Positions 25,055-33,797 of a stretch of DNA of 64,000 nt are shown piece by piece; the stretch's first letter is position 1; every line of letters starts with the position of its first letter. The DNA comes from DATBLE01 sp963734065 (GTDB taxonomy: Bacteria > Actinomycetota > Thermoleophilia > Gaiellales > Gaiellaceae), in NCBI GenBank assembly GCA_963734065.1, contig CAVTFN010000005.1:992001-1056000 (forward strand), read 5' to 3'. Both the position numbers and the translations under genes were made by a program. Under the pieces are notes generated by a model, which had not been told where the DNA came from, did no database searches, and was given only the letters and a program-made list of their open reading frames with translations.

Positions 25055-25816
25055 ATGGTCACTCGCCTCTCAGAACTCCCTTCGCGGCTGGCGCCCGCTC
25101 CGCCGGCGAACGCGCCGCTAGCCGCGCCAAGACGCGTCTCTTTCATCGTCCCGGCGCACAACGAGGCACCGACGATCGAGGAGGTGCTGGAGCGGATCGA
25201 CCGACTGTCGCTGGACCGCCAGATCATCATCGTCGACGACGGTTCGACGGACGCGACGCTCGCCATCGCGCGCCGGTGGGAGCGAGAGCGCGACGGCGTG
25301 CTCGCCCTTGCGCAGCGCCGCCGCGGCAAGGGGGCAGCGATCCGAGCTGCGATCCCTCATGTAGACGGCGACATCGTCGTCATCCAGGACGCAGACATGG
25401 AGTACGACCCCGCCGACGTCCCGAGGCTGATCGAACCACTCCAGGCCGGCGTCGCCGATGTGGTTTTCGGTTCACGCCTGTCCGGCGGTCAGCCGCAGCG
25501 CGCCTACCTCTTCTGGCATCTCTTCGGCAACCGACTCCTGTCACTGCTCACGAACGTCCTCTTCAACACGACGCTCTCCGACATGGAGAGCGGCTACAAG
25601 GCATTCAGGACCGAGGTGCTGCGCTCCCTCGACCTCCGGCAGAACGACTTCACGATCGAGCCGGAGATCACGGCCAAGGTCTGCAAGCGGAAGCTGCGGA
25701 TCTACGAGCTGCCGATCGCGTACTACGGCCGGACCTACGCCGAAGGCAAGAAGATCACGTGGCGCGACGGGTTCCGGGCCGTCCAGGTCCTCGTCGGAGA
25801 GCGGATGCGGGCGTGA
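25055..25816 (+). CDS. GT2 glycosyltransferase, polyprenyl-phosphate sugar synthase type
   Basis: A 253-residue GT-A fold enzyme like dolichyl/polyprenyl-phosphate mannosyl- or glucosyltransferases. It has SFIVPAHNEAPTIEEVLERI, IIIVDDGSTDATLAIA, the DxD-type DGDIVVIQDADMEYDP, and SDMESGYKAFRTEVL plus RTYAEGKKITWRDG in the acceptor region. No C-terminal membrane helices are present. It would transfer a sugar from a nucleotide donor to undecaprenyl phosphate, feeding the GT39-like enzymes (1061 and 26536), which use such donors. The downstream methyltransferase overlaps it (GTGA). Confidence 0.87.
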   Translation: MVTRLSELPSRLAPAPPANAPLAAPRRVSFIVPAHNEAPTIEEVLERIDRLSLDRQIIIVDDGSTDATLAIARRWERERDGVLALAQRRRGKGAAIRAAIPHVDGDIVVIQDADMEYDPADVPRLIEPLQAGVADVVFGSRLSGGQPQRAYLFWHLFGNRLLSLLTNVLFNTTLSDMESGYKAFRTEVLRSLDLRQNDFTIEPEITAKVCKRKLRIYELPIAYYGRTYAEGKKITWRDGFRAVQVLVGERMRA

Positions 25817-26529
25817 GCGAGGCCGCGGCGGTCGTCTTCCAGGCAGAGCAGGGCGAGACGCTCCGCCGGATGGAGCAGGCTTCGAACTACAACCGCTGGC
25901 TGCTCGCTCGCGCAACGCCCTACCTCGGCCGCCGTGTGCTCGACGTTGGGGCCGGTATCGGAACCTTCACCGAGCAGGTTGCCGACGGACGCTTCGTCGT
26001 CGCACTCGAGCCCGATCCCGCGTTCGTGCCCGCACTGCGGAGTCGGTTCGCCCGCCGGGCGAACGTCGAGGTCGCGGCCGCGCAGCTGGACGAGCTGGCA
26101 GCCTCCTCGGCCGAAGCGTTCGATTCGATCGTCTGCTTCAACGTCCTGGAGCACATCGCCGACGACGCGGGCGCGCTGGCTCGCCTCTTTGGACTGCTGG
26201 AGCCAGGGGGCGTCCTGCTCGCGCTCGTTCCGGCTCATCCTTTCGCATACGGATCGATCGACGCCGTGCTCGGTCATGAGCGGCGCTACAGGAAGCGGCA
26301 GCTGGCGACCCTGCTCGTGCAGGCCGGGTTCGAGATCGAGCGATTGACTCATGTGAACCCCGTCGGCATCGCGGGGTGGTTCGTCGCCGGCCGGATCGTC
26401 CGCTCGACGCAGATTCCGTCCGGTCCGCTCCGGCTCTTCGATCGGTGCATCCCGCTGATCACAGCCCTCGACCGCCTGCACCTGCCGGTCGGGTTGTCGC
26501 TGTGGACGGTGGCCCGCAGGCCCGATTAG
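25813..26529 (+). CDS. Class I SAM-dependent methyltransferase
   Basis: A 238-residue protein with the Rossmann motif I VLDVGAGIGTFTEQVADGRF, an acidic residue at the end of strand two (VALEPDP), and motif IV FDSIVCFNVLEHIADDAGAL. This is the methyltransferase type 11/UbiE-like group. The GTG overlaps the GT2 stop. In polysaccharide loci such enzymes often O-methylate sugars or lipid carriers, but the target is not visible. It lies between the polyprenyl-sugar synthase and a GT39-like enzyme, six bases before the latter. Confidence 0.85.
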   Translation: MSEAAAVVFQAEQGETLRRMEQASNYNRWLLARATPYLGRRVLDVGAGIGTFTEQVADGRFVVALEPDPAFVPALRSRFARRANVEVAAAQLDELAASSAEAFDSIVCFNVLEHIADDAGALARLFGLLEPGGVLLALVPAHPFAYGSIDAVLGHERRYRKRQLATLLVQAGFEIERLTHVNPVGIAGWFVAGRIVRSTQIPSGPLRLFDRCIPLITALDRLHLPVGLSLWTVARRPD

Positions 26530-26535
26530 CCGGTC

Positions 26536-28485
26536 ATGCATATCGCGGCCTTCATCGTCGGAGCCGTAGCCCTGGCCGCGACCGGAGGGCTGGCGGCCGG
26601 AGCCCTACGGCTGCGGGGAAGCGCCTTCCTGCTCGCCGCCTACATCGTCGCGTGGGCGGAACTGGTCGTCGTCACGGAAGTGCTGTCCCTGACGGACACG
26701 GTCGGGCGGACGGGGTACCTCGTCGCGGAAGCGGTCCTGCTCATGATCGTGGTGGTCGTGGCCCACCGGCGCGGAGTGAGGTTCCGGACGCCAGGCCGAC
26801 CCGCCCTCCCCGCGCGAGCCGCGCTGCGACCCGAGCTCGTCCTGCTGGCGGTCATCGTCCTCGTCGCCGTCTCGTACCAGGCGTTCCTCGTTGTGGCGAC
26901 GCCGCCGAACAACTACGACTCGCTGACCTACCACCTGACGCGTGCAGTGGCGTGGCTGCAGCAGGGCCACGTCGGATACTTCGAGGCCACGACCGCACGG
27001 GCAAACGCGTTTCCGCCGAACGGCGAGATCGGGATCCTCTTCACCCTCGCCTTCCTCGGGCGCGACTCGCTGGCCGCGCTGCCGCAGCTGCTCGCCGAGC
27101 TGGCGGTGCTGGTGGCGGTCTACGGGCTCGCGCGACGAATCGGCTTCTCGCGGGCGGCCTCGCTGCTGGCTGCGCTGCTGACGGCCACCCTGAGCGAATT
27201 CGCGCTCCAGTCCGTGACGACGCAGAACGACCTGATCGTGGCCTCGTTCGTCGCCGCAGCCGCCTTCTTCGTCGCGGACGGACGACGCCGGTTGCTTCCG
27301 CTCGCCGGCATGGCCGCAGCCCTGGCGGTGGGCACGAAGCTGACGGGGCTCCTCGCCTTGCCGATCATCGCAGTGGCCGCCCTTGCCCTGCTTCCGCGCC
27401 GACGGGCGGCGGAGTTGTGCGTCTACGCGGCGGTGGCGTTCGTCGGCCTCGGCGCGTTCACGTACGTGGAGAACGTGGTGGACACGGGGCACGTCCTCGG
27501 GAACGTCCCCGAAGCCGATCCCTACCAGGCCGATCCAAGTCTCGAGGGCACGGCATCCACGGCCGCCCGCGTGTACTGGCGCTTCGTCGACTTCTCGGGG
27601 CTCGATCCGCCGGGCAGCTTGACCGACGGGCTGGCGAGCGTCGGCCACGACGTTTTCGCGGCTACAGGAATCGCAGCAAACCCGCCGGACGCGTCGGCCG
27701 GCTACTTCAGCTTCCAGCCCGGAACCGCTGCCGACGAGGACTCGTCGTACTTCGGCCTTCTCGGCTTTCTCCTCGTGGTTCCGCTGAGCATCGGAGTCCT
27801 CGCAGCCGGAGCCTCCAGACGGGTAGCCCGCAGCTGGGTGGTGCTCGCCGCAGCGCTGCCCCTGTTCGTACTCGCCGTGTCGCTGACCCAGCGCTACAGC
27901 CTCTGGCTCGGTCGGTTCATGGTCATTCCGGTGGCCTTGACGATGCCGCTGGCCGCCTGTCTCTACTCGCGCCGTCTGCTGGCGACGCTCGCGATTGGCC
28001 TCGGCGCCGCCGGGCTGCTCTCCACCCATCTGCACAACGTCGCCAAGCCCGTCGGGCTCGACGGCGGCCCCGCCATCTGGCAGGTGTCGCGGACGAAGGC
28101 GCAAGGTGGAAGGGCCGGCACGCTGACGAAGGAGCTGGCCGCCATCGACCGCCGGATTCCCGCCGACGCAAGACTCGGCATCGTGCTCGGGTCGAACGAT
28201 CCCGTCTACTTGCTGTACGGCCCACGGCTCGAACGCCGGCTCGTCCGCCTCCCGCCTCGTGGAGTCGTACGTGAGGCGGTCGAACGCCACCTCCGGTGGG
28301 TGGTCGTGCACGGAAGCGGTACCGCCATCCGGCAAGGCTGGTGCCGCGAGCGCCTCTCGCCTGAGTGGGAGCTACTCGTCCGTCGCGGAGCCCGGAGTGA
28401 CCCCAACTCCGCACTCGTGGCAGAAGGAATCGACGTTGGGCGACCGCAAGCCCGACGGCCGGCGGCTGCCGCGTGCTTCAGTTGA
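26536..28485 (+). CDS. GT39-like (RgtA/B/C/D-type) membrane glycosyltransferase
   Basis: A 649-residue integral membrane protein with about twelve hydrophobic helices and a polar C-terminal domain. The first long external loop carries ATPPNNYDSLTYHLTRAVAW; the conserved YDSLTYHL motif marks the catalytic region of the RgtA/B/C/D subgroup of GT-C enzymes, and NAFPPNGEIGILFTLAFLGR follows. It should use the polyprenyl-phosphate sugar made by the GT2 at 25055 to glycosylate an exported acceptor. It is the third gene of that operon. Confidence 0.82.
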   Translation: MHIAAFIVGAVALAATGGLAAGALRLRGSAFLLAAYIVAWAELVVVTEVLSLTDTVGRTGYLVAEAVLLMIVVVVAHRRGVRFRTPGRPALPARAALRPELVLLAVIVLVAVSYQAFLVVATPPNNYDSLTYHLTRAVAWLQQGHVGYFEATTARANAFPPNGEIGILFTLAFLGRDSLAALPQLLAELAVLVAVYGLARRIGFSRAASLLAALLTATLSEFALQSVTTQNDLIVASFVAAAAFFVADGRRRLLPLAGMAAALAVGTKLTGLLALPIIAVAALALLPRRRAAELCVYAAVAFVGLGAFTYVENVVDTGHVLGNVPEADPYQADPSLEGTASTAARVYWRFVDFSGLDPPGSLTDGLASVGHDVFAATGIAANPPDASAGYFSFQPGTAADEDSSYFGLLGFLLVVPLSIGVLAAGASRRVARSWVVLAAALPLFVLAVSLTQRYSLWLGRFMVIPVALTMPLAACLYSRRLLATLAIGLGAAGLLSTHLHNVAKPVGLDGGPAIWQVSRTKAQGGRAGTLTKELAAIDRRIPADARLGIVLGSNDPVYLLYGPRLERRLVRLPPRGVVREAVERHLRWVVVHGSGTAIRQGWCRERLSPEWELLVRRGARSDPNSALVAEGIDVGRPQARRPAAAACFS

Positions 28486-28524
28486 TTGGGTTCAGCTCAC
28501 CCACGACGGGAAAGGCACCCGATC

Positions 28525-29559
28525 ATGCGCGCAGCGGTCATGTACGGAGCAGGCGATGTTCGAGTCGAGAGCGTCCCCGACGCGACGCTCGAGGAGCCGA
28601 CCGACGCCCTCCTCGTCGTCACGCGCTCCTGCATCTGCGGCAGCGACCTCTGGCCGTACAAGTCCATGGAGCCGACCGAGGAGGGGCGCCGGATGGGCCA
28701 CGAGTTCATCGGACGGGTCGAAGCGGTCGGCTCGGAGGTGCGAACCGTGAAGCCGGGCGACCTCGTCGTCGCACCGTTCGCCTGGTCGGACGGGACGTGC
28801 GTCTTCTGCCGCGAGGGGCTCCAGACCTCGTGCCTGCACGGCGGCTGGTGGGGAGGAACCGAGGAGGACGGCGGCCAGGGGGAGGCCGTGCGCGTCCCCC
28901 AGGCGGACGGGACGCTCGTCGTCCTGCCGGTCGACGAGGACGACGCGCTGATGCCCTCGCTGCTCACGCTCTCCGACGTGATGGGCACCGGGCACCACGC
29001 CGCACGCGCGGCGCGGGTCGGGCCCGGCAAGGACGTGGCCGTGGTCGGCGACGGCGCGGTCGGCCTCTGCGGCGTGATCGCAGCCAGACGGCTCGGCGCC
29101 GAGCGGATCTTCATCCTCGGCCGCCATCCCGCCCGGATCGCGCTGGCGAGGGACTTCGGCGCCGACGACGTCGTCGGCGAGCGCGGCGACGAGGCGGTCG
29201 AGCGCGTGAGGGAGCTGACCGGCGGCCTCGGCGTCCACTCCGTGCTCGAGTGCGTCGGCTACGAGCAGTCGATGCTCACCGCGCTCGGCATCGTCCGGCC
29301 CGGCGGCGCGGTCGGCCGTGTCGGCGTCCCGCAGCACCAGTCGATCCCGGCCGGAGGCGACGTCTTCTACGGCAACGTGACGATCAGCGGCGGCCCCGCG
29401 CCGGCGCGCGCGTACATCGAGGAGCTCCTGCCCGACGTCATGGACGGCCGCATCGATCCGGGCCGCGTCTTCGACCGGACCGTCGGCCTTGACGAGGTCC
29501 CGGACGGCTACCGCGCGATGGACGACCGCGAGTCGATCAAGGTGATGATCGAGCCCTGA
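28525..29559 (+). CDS. Zinc-dependent alcohol dehydrogenase (MDR family)
   Basis: A 344-residue medium-chain dehydrogenase. Catalytic zinc ligands are Cys in SCICGSDLWPY and His-Glu in GHEFIGRVEAVG. Cofactor binding is VAVVGDGAVGLCGVIAARRL, with LGRHPARIALA after strand two suggesting NADP or NAD with basic contacts. The structural-zinc cysteine cluster is reduced (CVFCREGLQTSC, with one ligand apparently missing). I chose the ATG at 28525 because MRAAVMYGAGDVRVE is the family start. The substrate is unknown; it stands alone between the glycan operon and the decayed region. Confidence 0.85.
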   Translation: MRAAVMYGAGDVRVESVPDATLEEPTDALLVVTRSCICGSDLWPYKSMEPTEEGRRMGHEFIGRVEAVGSEVRTVKPGDLVVAPFAWSDGTCVFCREGLQTSCLHGGWWGGTEEDGGQGEAVRVPQADGTLVVLPVDEDDALMPSLLTLSDVMGTGHHAARAARVGPGKDVAVVGDGAVGLCGVIAARRLGAERIFILGRHPARIALARDFGADDVVGERGDEAVERVRELTGGLGVHSVLECVGYEQSMLTALGIVRPGGAVGRVGVPQHQSIPAGGDVFYGNVTISGGPAPARAYIEELLPDVMDGRIDPGRVFDRTVGLDEVPDGYRAMDDRESIKVMIEP

Positions 29560-29602
29560 CGCCGTCTTCGAGCTCAGCCGGGCAGCGGCTTGGGCTCTGC
29601 GA

Positions 29603-29880
29603 CTAGCCCTTGATCGCGCCGCCCAGGCCGGAGCTCCGCAGGAACGAACGCTGGAAGATCAGAAAGGCGCCGATCGGGACGATGCACGCGATGAACATGG
29701 CGGCGAGGAACACGCCGAGCTCCGTCTGCGATTGGATGGCGGGTAGGCGTACCCCGAGCGGCTGCTTGTCCGGATTGGTCAGAACGAGCATTGGCCAGAG
29801 GAAGTCCTTCCAGGAGGCCAACACGGCGAAGACCGAGACGACGCCGAGGATCGGTTTCGACATCGGCAGGACCTGGCCGG
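29603..29880 (-). pseudogene. MalG-type sugar ABC permease, C-terminal fragment
   Basis: About 90 residues corresponding only to the C-terminal third of a MalG-type inner-membrane permease. It begins after the EAA loop (QVLPMSKPILGVVSVFAV), continues LASWKDFLWPMLVLTNPDKQ, and ends normally with SGLGGAIKG and a stop. Everything upstream is missing: the homology stops abruptly near 29880, where another gene fragment begins on the opposite strand. There is no matching permease, binding protein or ATPase beside it. This is a truncated relic. Confidence 0.8.
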
Positions 29881-29881
29881 T

Positions 29882-29986
29882 ATGGACGAGCCTGCCACCC
29901 GCGCACTCGACGAGGCCCTCGCACTGTACGAGCAGAAGGGCAACCTCGTCTCCGCCGGGCGAGTGAAGGCCGCGATCGGTCGGTGA
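29882..29986 (+). pseudogene. C-terminal tail of a TPR/AAA regulatory ATPase, fragment
   Basis: A 34-codon frame ending ALDEALALYEQKGNLVSAGR and VKAAIGR. This closely resembles the last residues of large adenylate-cyclase-domain/AAA ATPase proteins of actinobacteria, which end in a TPR-like helix of the form ALELYERKGN-x-V-x-A-x-R-A. Nothing of the rest of such a protein is present upstream. It directly abuts the permease fragment, so this is a junction between two broken genes. Confidence 0.5.
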
Positions 29987-30020
29987 GCGCAGCGCTCGTA
30001 GGTGGCAGCGGCCTACTCGC

Positions 30021-30845
30021 CTAGATCGGGCGCCCGGCGGGGTCGCAGGGAAGCCGCAGGTGCACGCCGAGCGTCTTCGACGCAGCGTCGATCTGGCCGA
30101 GCACCCGCGTCATGTCGGTCGGCTTCAGCCCGCCGGAACCCTTCGAGTAAGGGTGGTTGAGAAACTGGATCACGAGCAGGCTGGTCACGAACATCGCGAC
30201 GAGCGTGCCGGCGATCGCCGTCTGCGCGATCGCCAGCTCGCCCGGGTCAGCGAAGAGGTAGGCGAAGACGAGCACCAGGATCGCCGTCACGAACAGGATC
30301 ACCCACAGGGGTGCCGGGATCACCTGGCTGCCGGCCTGGACACGGTCGAGCCGTGCTTGCTCTCGGTCCGTGGTCAGGTCGAGCCACTTGGGGTACGAGC
30401 CGTTCTGCTGTGCCGGCGTTCTCGGCTGAACCTGCTTGAACGCGGCGAAGAGTGGGATCCCCCAGGGGTTGAAGGGCGGCTTGTGCCCGGCCTGGAGCTG
30501 CGGCCACTCGACACCGACGACCGCCCGCCCGTAGCAGACCAGCAGGCCCGAAAGCCTCGTCGCGCCCGGCTCGGGGAGCAGCTGAGCGACCTGAAAGAGC
30601 TGGATCACGTCTGTCGCCTCCTGACGCGCACCGCTGCGGGCGGTGTCATAGCTCAGGAAGGCGAGATAGATGATGAAACCCAGGAGGATGGCGAAGCCGG
30701 TGGTGAGCACGCCGAAGACGCCGGCTGCCCGGTCGCCGTCGCTGAAGTACCCGCCCTCCGGGGCGTGCCGACGGTGAATCATGAACAGCCCCACGCCGAG
30801 AGCGGTCGAGCCGAGCACGATCACGGCGGTGAGCCAGAGGTTCAC
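30021..30845 (-). CDS. DUF4239-type (bestrophin-like) membrane protein
   Basis: A 274-residue membrane protein with two N-terminal helices (LWLTAVIVLGSTALGVGLFM and FGVLTTGFAILLGFIIYLAF) and two C-terminal helices (VILFVTAILVLVFAYLFADP and IAGTLVAMFVTSLLVIQFLN). These flank a helical soluble region, the layout of DUF4239/bestrophin-like proteins. I chose GTG 30845 because GGGAGAA lies 8 bases upstream; an in-frame GTG at 30872 is possible. Function unknown; an ion-conducting role is only suggested by distant bestrophin similarity. Confidence 0.7.
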   Translation of the reverse strand: MNLWLTAVIVLGSTALGVGLFMIHRRHAPEGGYFSDGDRAAGVFGVLTTGFAILLGFIIYLAFLSYDTARSGARQEATDVIQLFQVAQLLPEPGATRLSGLLVCYGRAVVGVEWPQLQAGHKPPFNPWGIPLFAAFKQVQPRTPAQQNGSYPKWLDLTTDREQARLDRVQAGSQVIPAPLWVILFVTAILVLVFAYLFADPGELAIAQTAIAGTLVAMFVTSLLVIQFLNHPYSKGSGGLKPTDMTRVLGQIDAASKTLGVHLRLPCDPAGRPI

Positions 30846-30931
30846 AGACCGATTCTCCCACTGCAGGCGCACCAAATCAGGAGGACGACGCCAGCGGGCC
30901 TCAGCCCGGCTCGGGACAAGGATGTCGTGGT

Positions 30932-30964
30932 TCTACTTCAGGTCCTTGTTCGCCTCCATGTCGA
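30932..30964 (-). repeat. Detached copy A of the GT2 gene 3' end (direct repeat)
   Basis: These 33 bases match 62316-62348 at 31 positions and read on the minus strand DMEANKDLK-stop, the same as the last residues of the GT2 at 62317 (DMESNKDLK-stop). No recognisable upstream part of that gene is attached here. It lies in the 234-base gap between the DUF4239 gene and the GntR gene; I see nothing else identifiable in that gap. Confidence 0.75.
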
Positions 30965-31079
30965 GGGTCGGTCGAAAGCCGGGAAGGAGGACGGGACGCG
31001 TCAGCGGGGCGGCGCCGCGACCGTGAGGATCCGGTTCGCGGCGAAGTTTCGGACAGACCCTAGAAGGCCGGGCATTGGG

Positions 31080-31793
31080 TTACGAGCTTGGCGTCTCGGT
31101 GTCGTCGAGGAGCTGGCGTAGCCACTCCTCTGCGATAGCGAGGTGCATCAGATCGGCGGCGGCCGCCCGATTTGCGTCGCGTGCGAGTAGGGCGTCGTAG
31201 ATTGCCCGGTGGCTCGCGCGGGTCGCTTCGACCGCGCCCTCCGCCACCAGCGCCTGCCACATGCGCGCCCGGAGCGTACCGCTGGAGAGGTTCTGGATCA
31301 GCGACGCGAGGGTCGGGTTGCCGCACGCATCAAGGATGACGCCGTGGAAGGCGGTGTCGGCCTCGATGAACGGTTGTGCACTGTCCTCGACGTCCATCTG
31401 GCGCAGGCACTCCTCCAGGCGGGCGAGGTCGTCGTCGGTCAGCCGGGGCGTCGCGAGCCGCGTCGCCTCCGGTTCCAGGATCCGGCGCACCTGGTGAAGC
31501 TCGAGCAGCGAGCCACCACCTACGAGGTCGCTGACGAAGCCGACGCCGGTCAGCAGGAGTTCCGGCTCGAGCGTGGTCACGTACGTTCCGTCGCCGACCC
31601 GCGATTCGAGGACGCCGACGAGCGCGAGCGCGCGGACCGCCTCGCGGAGGGAGCTACGCGACACGCCGAACTGCTGGGTGAGCTCGCGTTCGGTCGGCAA
31701 GCGCGCCCCGGCGGTGAACTCGCCAGAGCTGATCAGCTCTTTGATCTTCGCGATCGCCTGGTCGGTGGCTCTGCCGCTCGTCGTCGCACTCAT
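31080..31793 (-). CDS. GntR-family regulator, FadR/FCD subgroup
   Basis: A 237-residue repressor-type regulator. The winged helix lies at about residues 10-75: AIAKIKELISSGEFTAGARL, then PTERELTQQFGVSRSSLREA. The FCD ligand domain follows, with RRILEPEATRLATPRL, DTAFHGVILDACGNP and ATRASHRAIYDALLARD, where Asp and three His form the usual metal site. The ATG overlaps the lactonase stop (ATGA). As the last gene of the fucose-type operon it probably controls that operon and the divergent one. Two GGTCTGATC repeats between them are candidate operators. Confidence 0.88.
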   Translation of the reverse strand: MSATTSGRATDQAIAKIKELISSGEFTAGARLPTERELTQQFGVSRSSLREAVRALALVGVLESRVGDGTYVTTLEPELLLTGVGFVSDLVGGGSLLELHQVRRILEPEATRLATPRLTDDDLARLEECLRQMDVEDSAQPFIEADTAFHGVILDACGNPTLASLIQNLSSGTLRARMWQALVAEGAVEATRASHRAIYDALLARDANRAAAADLMHLAIAEEWLRQLLDDTETPSS

Positions 31794-32656
31794 GCTCCCT
31801 CCTCCACAAACGGTACCTCTGGCTCCGCGAGGCGGTAGATGCGCTCCGCATTCCACTCCAGGAGCGGCCGTGGCTCGTCGCAGGCGCGTTTTACCGCGAG
31901 GAGGGTTTCTCGGTGGACGCGCTCGTAGGTGCCGTTCAGCAGACAGACGGGCCAGTCGCTCCCGAGGACGAGCCGCTCGACCCCGAATGCGTCGAGTGCG
32001 ACGTCGACCGCGGGCTGGAGGTCGTCCGCCGTCCAGTGCCGGTCGGTCGTCGCTGTGTTCAGGCCCGAGATCTTTGCCTGCACGTTCGGCCGTTCCGCCG
32101 CGGCGCGCAGCAGCTCTTCCCACCGCGCCATCTCGTCGGTTCCAAGCGGGGGCTTCCCGAGGTGGTCGATCACGATCGTCAAGCCGGCGTGGCGTGCGGC
32201 GAGGGTCGGGATGTCGTCGAGATGGTCTGGGTACACGGCGGGGAGCTCGAGCAGGAGCCCACGGTCCTCGAGCAGGGAGAGACCGTCGGCGACCGCCCGT
32301 TCGAGGATCCAGTGTGCGTCCGGCTCCTGGTGGATGAGGTGTCGGATGCCCCGGAGCTTAGGGCGGGCCTGTAGCTCGTCGAGTCGACGCCGTGCAACAG
32401 CCGGGTCGTCGAGCCGGCACCAGCCGACGATCGCCCCCACCCACTCGACGGCACCGGCGACCTCGAACATGTAGTCCGTGTCCTCGTCGCTCGCCGCGCT
32501 CTGGACTAGGACAGTCCGTCCGACACCGCATTCGGCGAGCAGCGGCTCGAGGTCGGGCGGCTCGAACGTTCGCGCGATCGCCGCATGTTCGTCGGTCATC
32601 CACGGCTGCGGAATGCGGCCCGGATTCCAGAAGTGCTGGTGGGTGTCGACGAGCAC
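31790..32656 (-). CDS. Amidohydrolase, L-fuconolactonase-type
   Basis: A 288-residue amidohydrolase 2 family barrel. Metal-binding and catalytic features are VDTHQHFWNPGRIPQPWM (the H-x-H after strand one), IRHLIHQEPDAHWI, IVIDHLGKPPL and LVLGSDWPVC, with the catalytic aspartate in GSDWP. The order matches L-fucono-1,5-lactonase and L-rhamnono-lactonase relatives in COG3618, which open aldonolactones. Its operon partner is an L-fuconate dehydratase, which strongly supports fuconolactone as substrate. The GTG start at 32656 gives the conserved VDTHQHFW; the stop overlaps the GntR start. Confidence 0.85.
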   Translation of the reverse strand: MLVDTHQHFWNPGRIPQPWMTDEHAAIARTFEPPDLEPLLAECGVGRTVLVQSAASDEDTDYMFEVAGAVEWVGAIVGWCRLDDPAVARRRLDELQARPKLRGIRHLIHQEPDAHWILERAVADGLSLLEDRGLLLELPAVYPDHLDDIPTLAARHAGLTIVIDHLGKPPLGTDEMARWEELLRAAAERPNVQAKISGLNTATTDRHWTADDLQPAVDVALDAFGVERLVLGSDWPVCLLNGTYERVHRETLLAVKRACDEPRPLLEWNAERIYRLAEPEVPFVEEGA

Positions 32657-32715
32657 GGCGGTGGGTGCGGGTCTCGCGGCGAGGAGGGGAACGCCGCGAG
32701 ACCCGCTTCGGACGG

Positions 32716-33666
32716 CTACTTGGCGGTCGCCTTCGTGATGATCGCCGTGCCCGTGTCGACGTTCTTCGGGACGGTCTTTCCGGAGACTGCGTTGTAGAGC
32801 GTCGCAATCCCGAGCGATCCGATCTTGTCCGGGTGCTGCGCCACCGTCGCGCTCTCGCAACCCGCCTTCACGGCTTTCACCTCGGGCGGAAGCCCGTCGA
32901 AGCCGACGAGGATGATGCCTCCACATTTGATCCCGGCGTTCTTGATCGACTGGATCGCGCCCAGGGCCGGCGGACCGCAGGCGGAGTAGATCGCGGTCAG
33001 GTGCGGGTTTGCGGTCAGCATCGTCTGCGCTGCGCTCGCGCCCTTCGTCTGGTCGCAGTCGGTCTCCAGCTTCGAGACGACCTTGATCAGAGATCTCTTC
33101 GCGCCGAGACCGGCGAGCATGCCCTTGACACGGTCGTCCAGCGCCGGGACGCCGGGGACGCCCTCGAGCACGCCGAGGGTTGAGCCCGCCTTCAGATGCG
33201 CGGCGAGCCACTTGCCGGCGAGCGTGCCGCCTTTGTAATTGTTCGTGGCGACGACCGAGCTCTTCTTCTTCCAGGTGGGCAGGTCGTTGTCCATCAGCAC
33301 GACCTTCACCCCGGCCGCCACTGCCTTGTTCAGAGCCGGGATCACGGCCGGGCTCGTCGGGGTGATCGCGATGCCCTTGACGCCCTTCGCGACCATGTCC
33401 TGGATCGCCGCGATCTCGCCGGCGTCGTCGGTCGCGGCCTTGCCCTGTGCGTAGCTGACGCTGACGTTTGGATGGGTCTTCTGCCAGGCCTTGGCGCCCC
33501 CGACCAGCGTGAAGTAGAAGTCGACTGGGAACTTCGTGATGAAGCCGACCTTGACGGACGCGGAAGCCTTGGTGGGCTTCGCGATCGCCGTGACCGACGC
33601 GACTGCAGCGGTGCTCGCCATGACCAGGACGAGGACGGTCACTGCAGCCAGCCGTTTCTTGCTCAT
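32716..33666 (-). CDS. Sugar ABC transporter substrate-binding protein, ribose type
   Basis: A 316-residue periplasmic-binding-protein type I solute receptor. It has a signal peptide (LAAVTVLVLVMASTAAVASV), then VKVGFITKFPVDFYFTLVGG, the first strand and sugar loop of RbsB-like proteins, then IAITPTSPAVIPALNKAV and IILVGFDGLPPEVKAV. There is no lipobox cysteine at the cleavage region, so it may be retained differently or released. The start is supported by AAAGGAC five bases upstream. It should bind the deoxy-sugar or a related monosaccharide imported by the permease/ATPase of this operon. Confidence 0.9.
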   Translation of the reverse strand: MSKKRLAAVTVLVLVMASTAAVASVTAIAKPTKASASVKVGFITKFPVDFYFTLVGGAKAWQKTHPNVSVSYAQGKAATDDAGEIAAIQDMVAKGVKGIAITPTSPAVIPALNKAVAAGVKVVLMDNDLPTWKKKSSVVATNNYKGGTLAGKWLAAHLKAGSTLGVLEGVPGVPALDDRVKGMLAGLGAKRSLIKVVSKLETDCDQTKGASAAQTMLTANPHLTAIYSACGPPALGAIQSIKNAGIKCGGIILVGFDGLPPEVKAVKAGCESATVAQHPDKIGSLGIATLYNAVSGKTVPKNVDTGTAIITKATAK

Positions 33667-33797
33667 GTTGGTCCTTTCGCTCGGCGGCCGATACCGGCCG
33701 CAGCTGGCGTTGTCCGTTCGGCGACGGCGCCTCCTCGCTCTGCAGTAGCGAGAGAGGCGCCGCACGTGTGCCGCCTCCGGCGGCTCGTGGGTGGGCG

